Assembly (NCBI GenBank): GCA_023421075.1
Contig: JAEZUM010000051.1
Span: 124,001 to 188,000, forward strand
DNA length: 64,000 bases
Direction of reading: 5' to 3'
From: Bacillota bacterium
GTDB lineage: Bacteria; Bacillota; Clostridia; Lachnospirales; Lachnospiraceae
The notes beneath the pieces were generated by a model. The model searched no databases. It was not told where the DNA came from and worked only from the letters and a program-made list of their open reading frames with translations. Below are positions 63,892-64,000 of this stretch, in pieces. The first letter of the stretch is position 1. Each line of letters starts with the position of its first letter. A program made the position numbers and the translations under genes.

Positions 63892-64000
63892 GGTGCTGTT
63901 GCAATACGTAAGTTCCATCTGAAGGATGGGACAATATGTATCCCATAATACACTGTTTGACGGACAGATTGTTGATTTTGTATGACAGTAGCAAACATTT
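63892..64000. mobile_element. MITE-like foldback element, copy 2 (cut by the window end)
   Basis: The sequence begins GGTGCTGTTGCAA, passes through ATGTATCCCATA and ATACACTGTTTGACGGACAG, and continues GATTTTGTATGACA-n-TAGCAAAC. This is the same order as the reversed right arm of the element at 15229-15527, but without that copy's palindromic insert. It ends with the window. Confidence 0.65.

Overview
The window looks like a chromosomal segment of a low-GC, plant-polymer-degrading Firmicute, most plausibly Lachnospiraceae (Lachnoclostridium/Anaerocolumna-like). This placement is an inference from strong AGGAGG ribosome sites, YesM/YesN-type two-component systems, LplB/LplC-type sugar permeases, a YolD plus Y-family polymerase pair and an LPXTG-anchored exo-enzyme. 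No rRNA, tRNA, phage module, CRISPR array or transposase gene was seen.

Layout. (1) 1-4.4 kb: a serine (S12-type) hydrolase cut by the window edge, an alpha/beta esterase, a CE2-like SGNH esterase and a divergent LacI regulator. (2) 4.4-15.2 kb: a chemoreceptor, a MATE exporter, an orphan YesM/YesN-type sensor/regulator pair and a heterodimeric ABC exporter with one degenerate ATP site. (3) 15.2-17.0 kb: a foldback MITE-like element followed by a secreted, sortase-anchored esterase. (4) 17.4-22.1 kb: assorted housekeeping and accessory genes (AAC(3)-like acetyltransferase, histidine phosphatase, AraC/GyrI regulator, two methyltransferases, one fused to an XRE domain). (5) 22.2-32.3 kb: a sugar-sensing set (lipoprotein, histidine kinase, AraC-type response regulator) beside an Rbs/Xyl-type ABC importer and a polyol dehydrogenase. 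The importer ATPase and the binding protein are each preceded by a copy of the same 136-bp control region. (6) 32.7-35.5 kb: a short-chain dehydrogenase and a YolD/Y-family polymerase pair. (7) 35.7-64 kb: a dense hydrolase island: NIF3-like protein, SASA-type acetylesterase, several alpha/beta esterases, a CE4-like deacetylase, two GH13_18-type phosphorylases, a P-loop kinase, an LplB/LplC-type ABC importer with its lipoprotein, an MFS carrier, a second LacI regulator and four paralogous two-domain esterases, three of them in tandem at the right end.

How it may work together (inference). The wall-anchored esterase and the ABC importers would feed acylated oligosaccharides into the cell. A large set of esterases without signal peptides would then remove acyl groups in the cytoplasm, and the GH13_18 phosphorylases would split the freed alpha-glucoside with phosphate. 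LacI and YesN-type regulators would control the genes. About sixteen ester- or amide-hydrolase-type genes within 64 kb, mostly intracellular, is the most striking property of the window. The four paralogs that fuse a CE1/PHB-depolymerase-like esterase to a C-terminal domain resembling the copper amine oxidase N-terminal (stalk) fold are the best candidate for something undescribed.

Non-coding structure is also rich: two copies of one MITE-like family (one with a nested palindromic insert, one cut by the window end), a separate 261-bp foldback element, a heptamer minisatellite, a row of four hairpins between binding protein and ATPase genes, and several intrinsic terminators. Many starts were moved downstream to an ATG (occasionally a GTG or TTG) with a good ribosome site; each case is noted in its entry.
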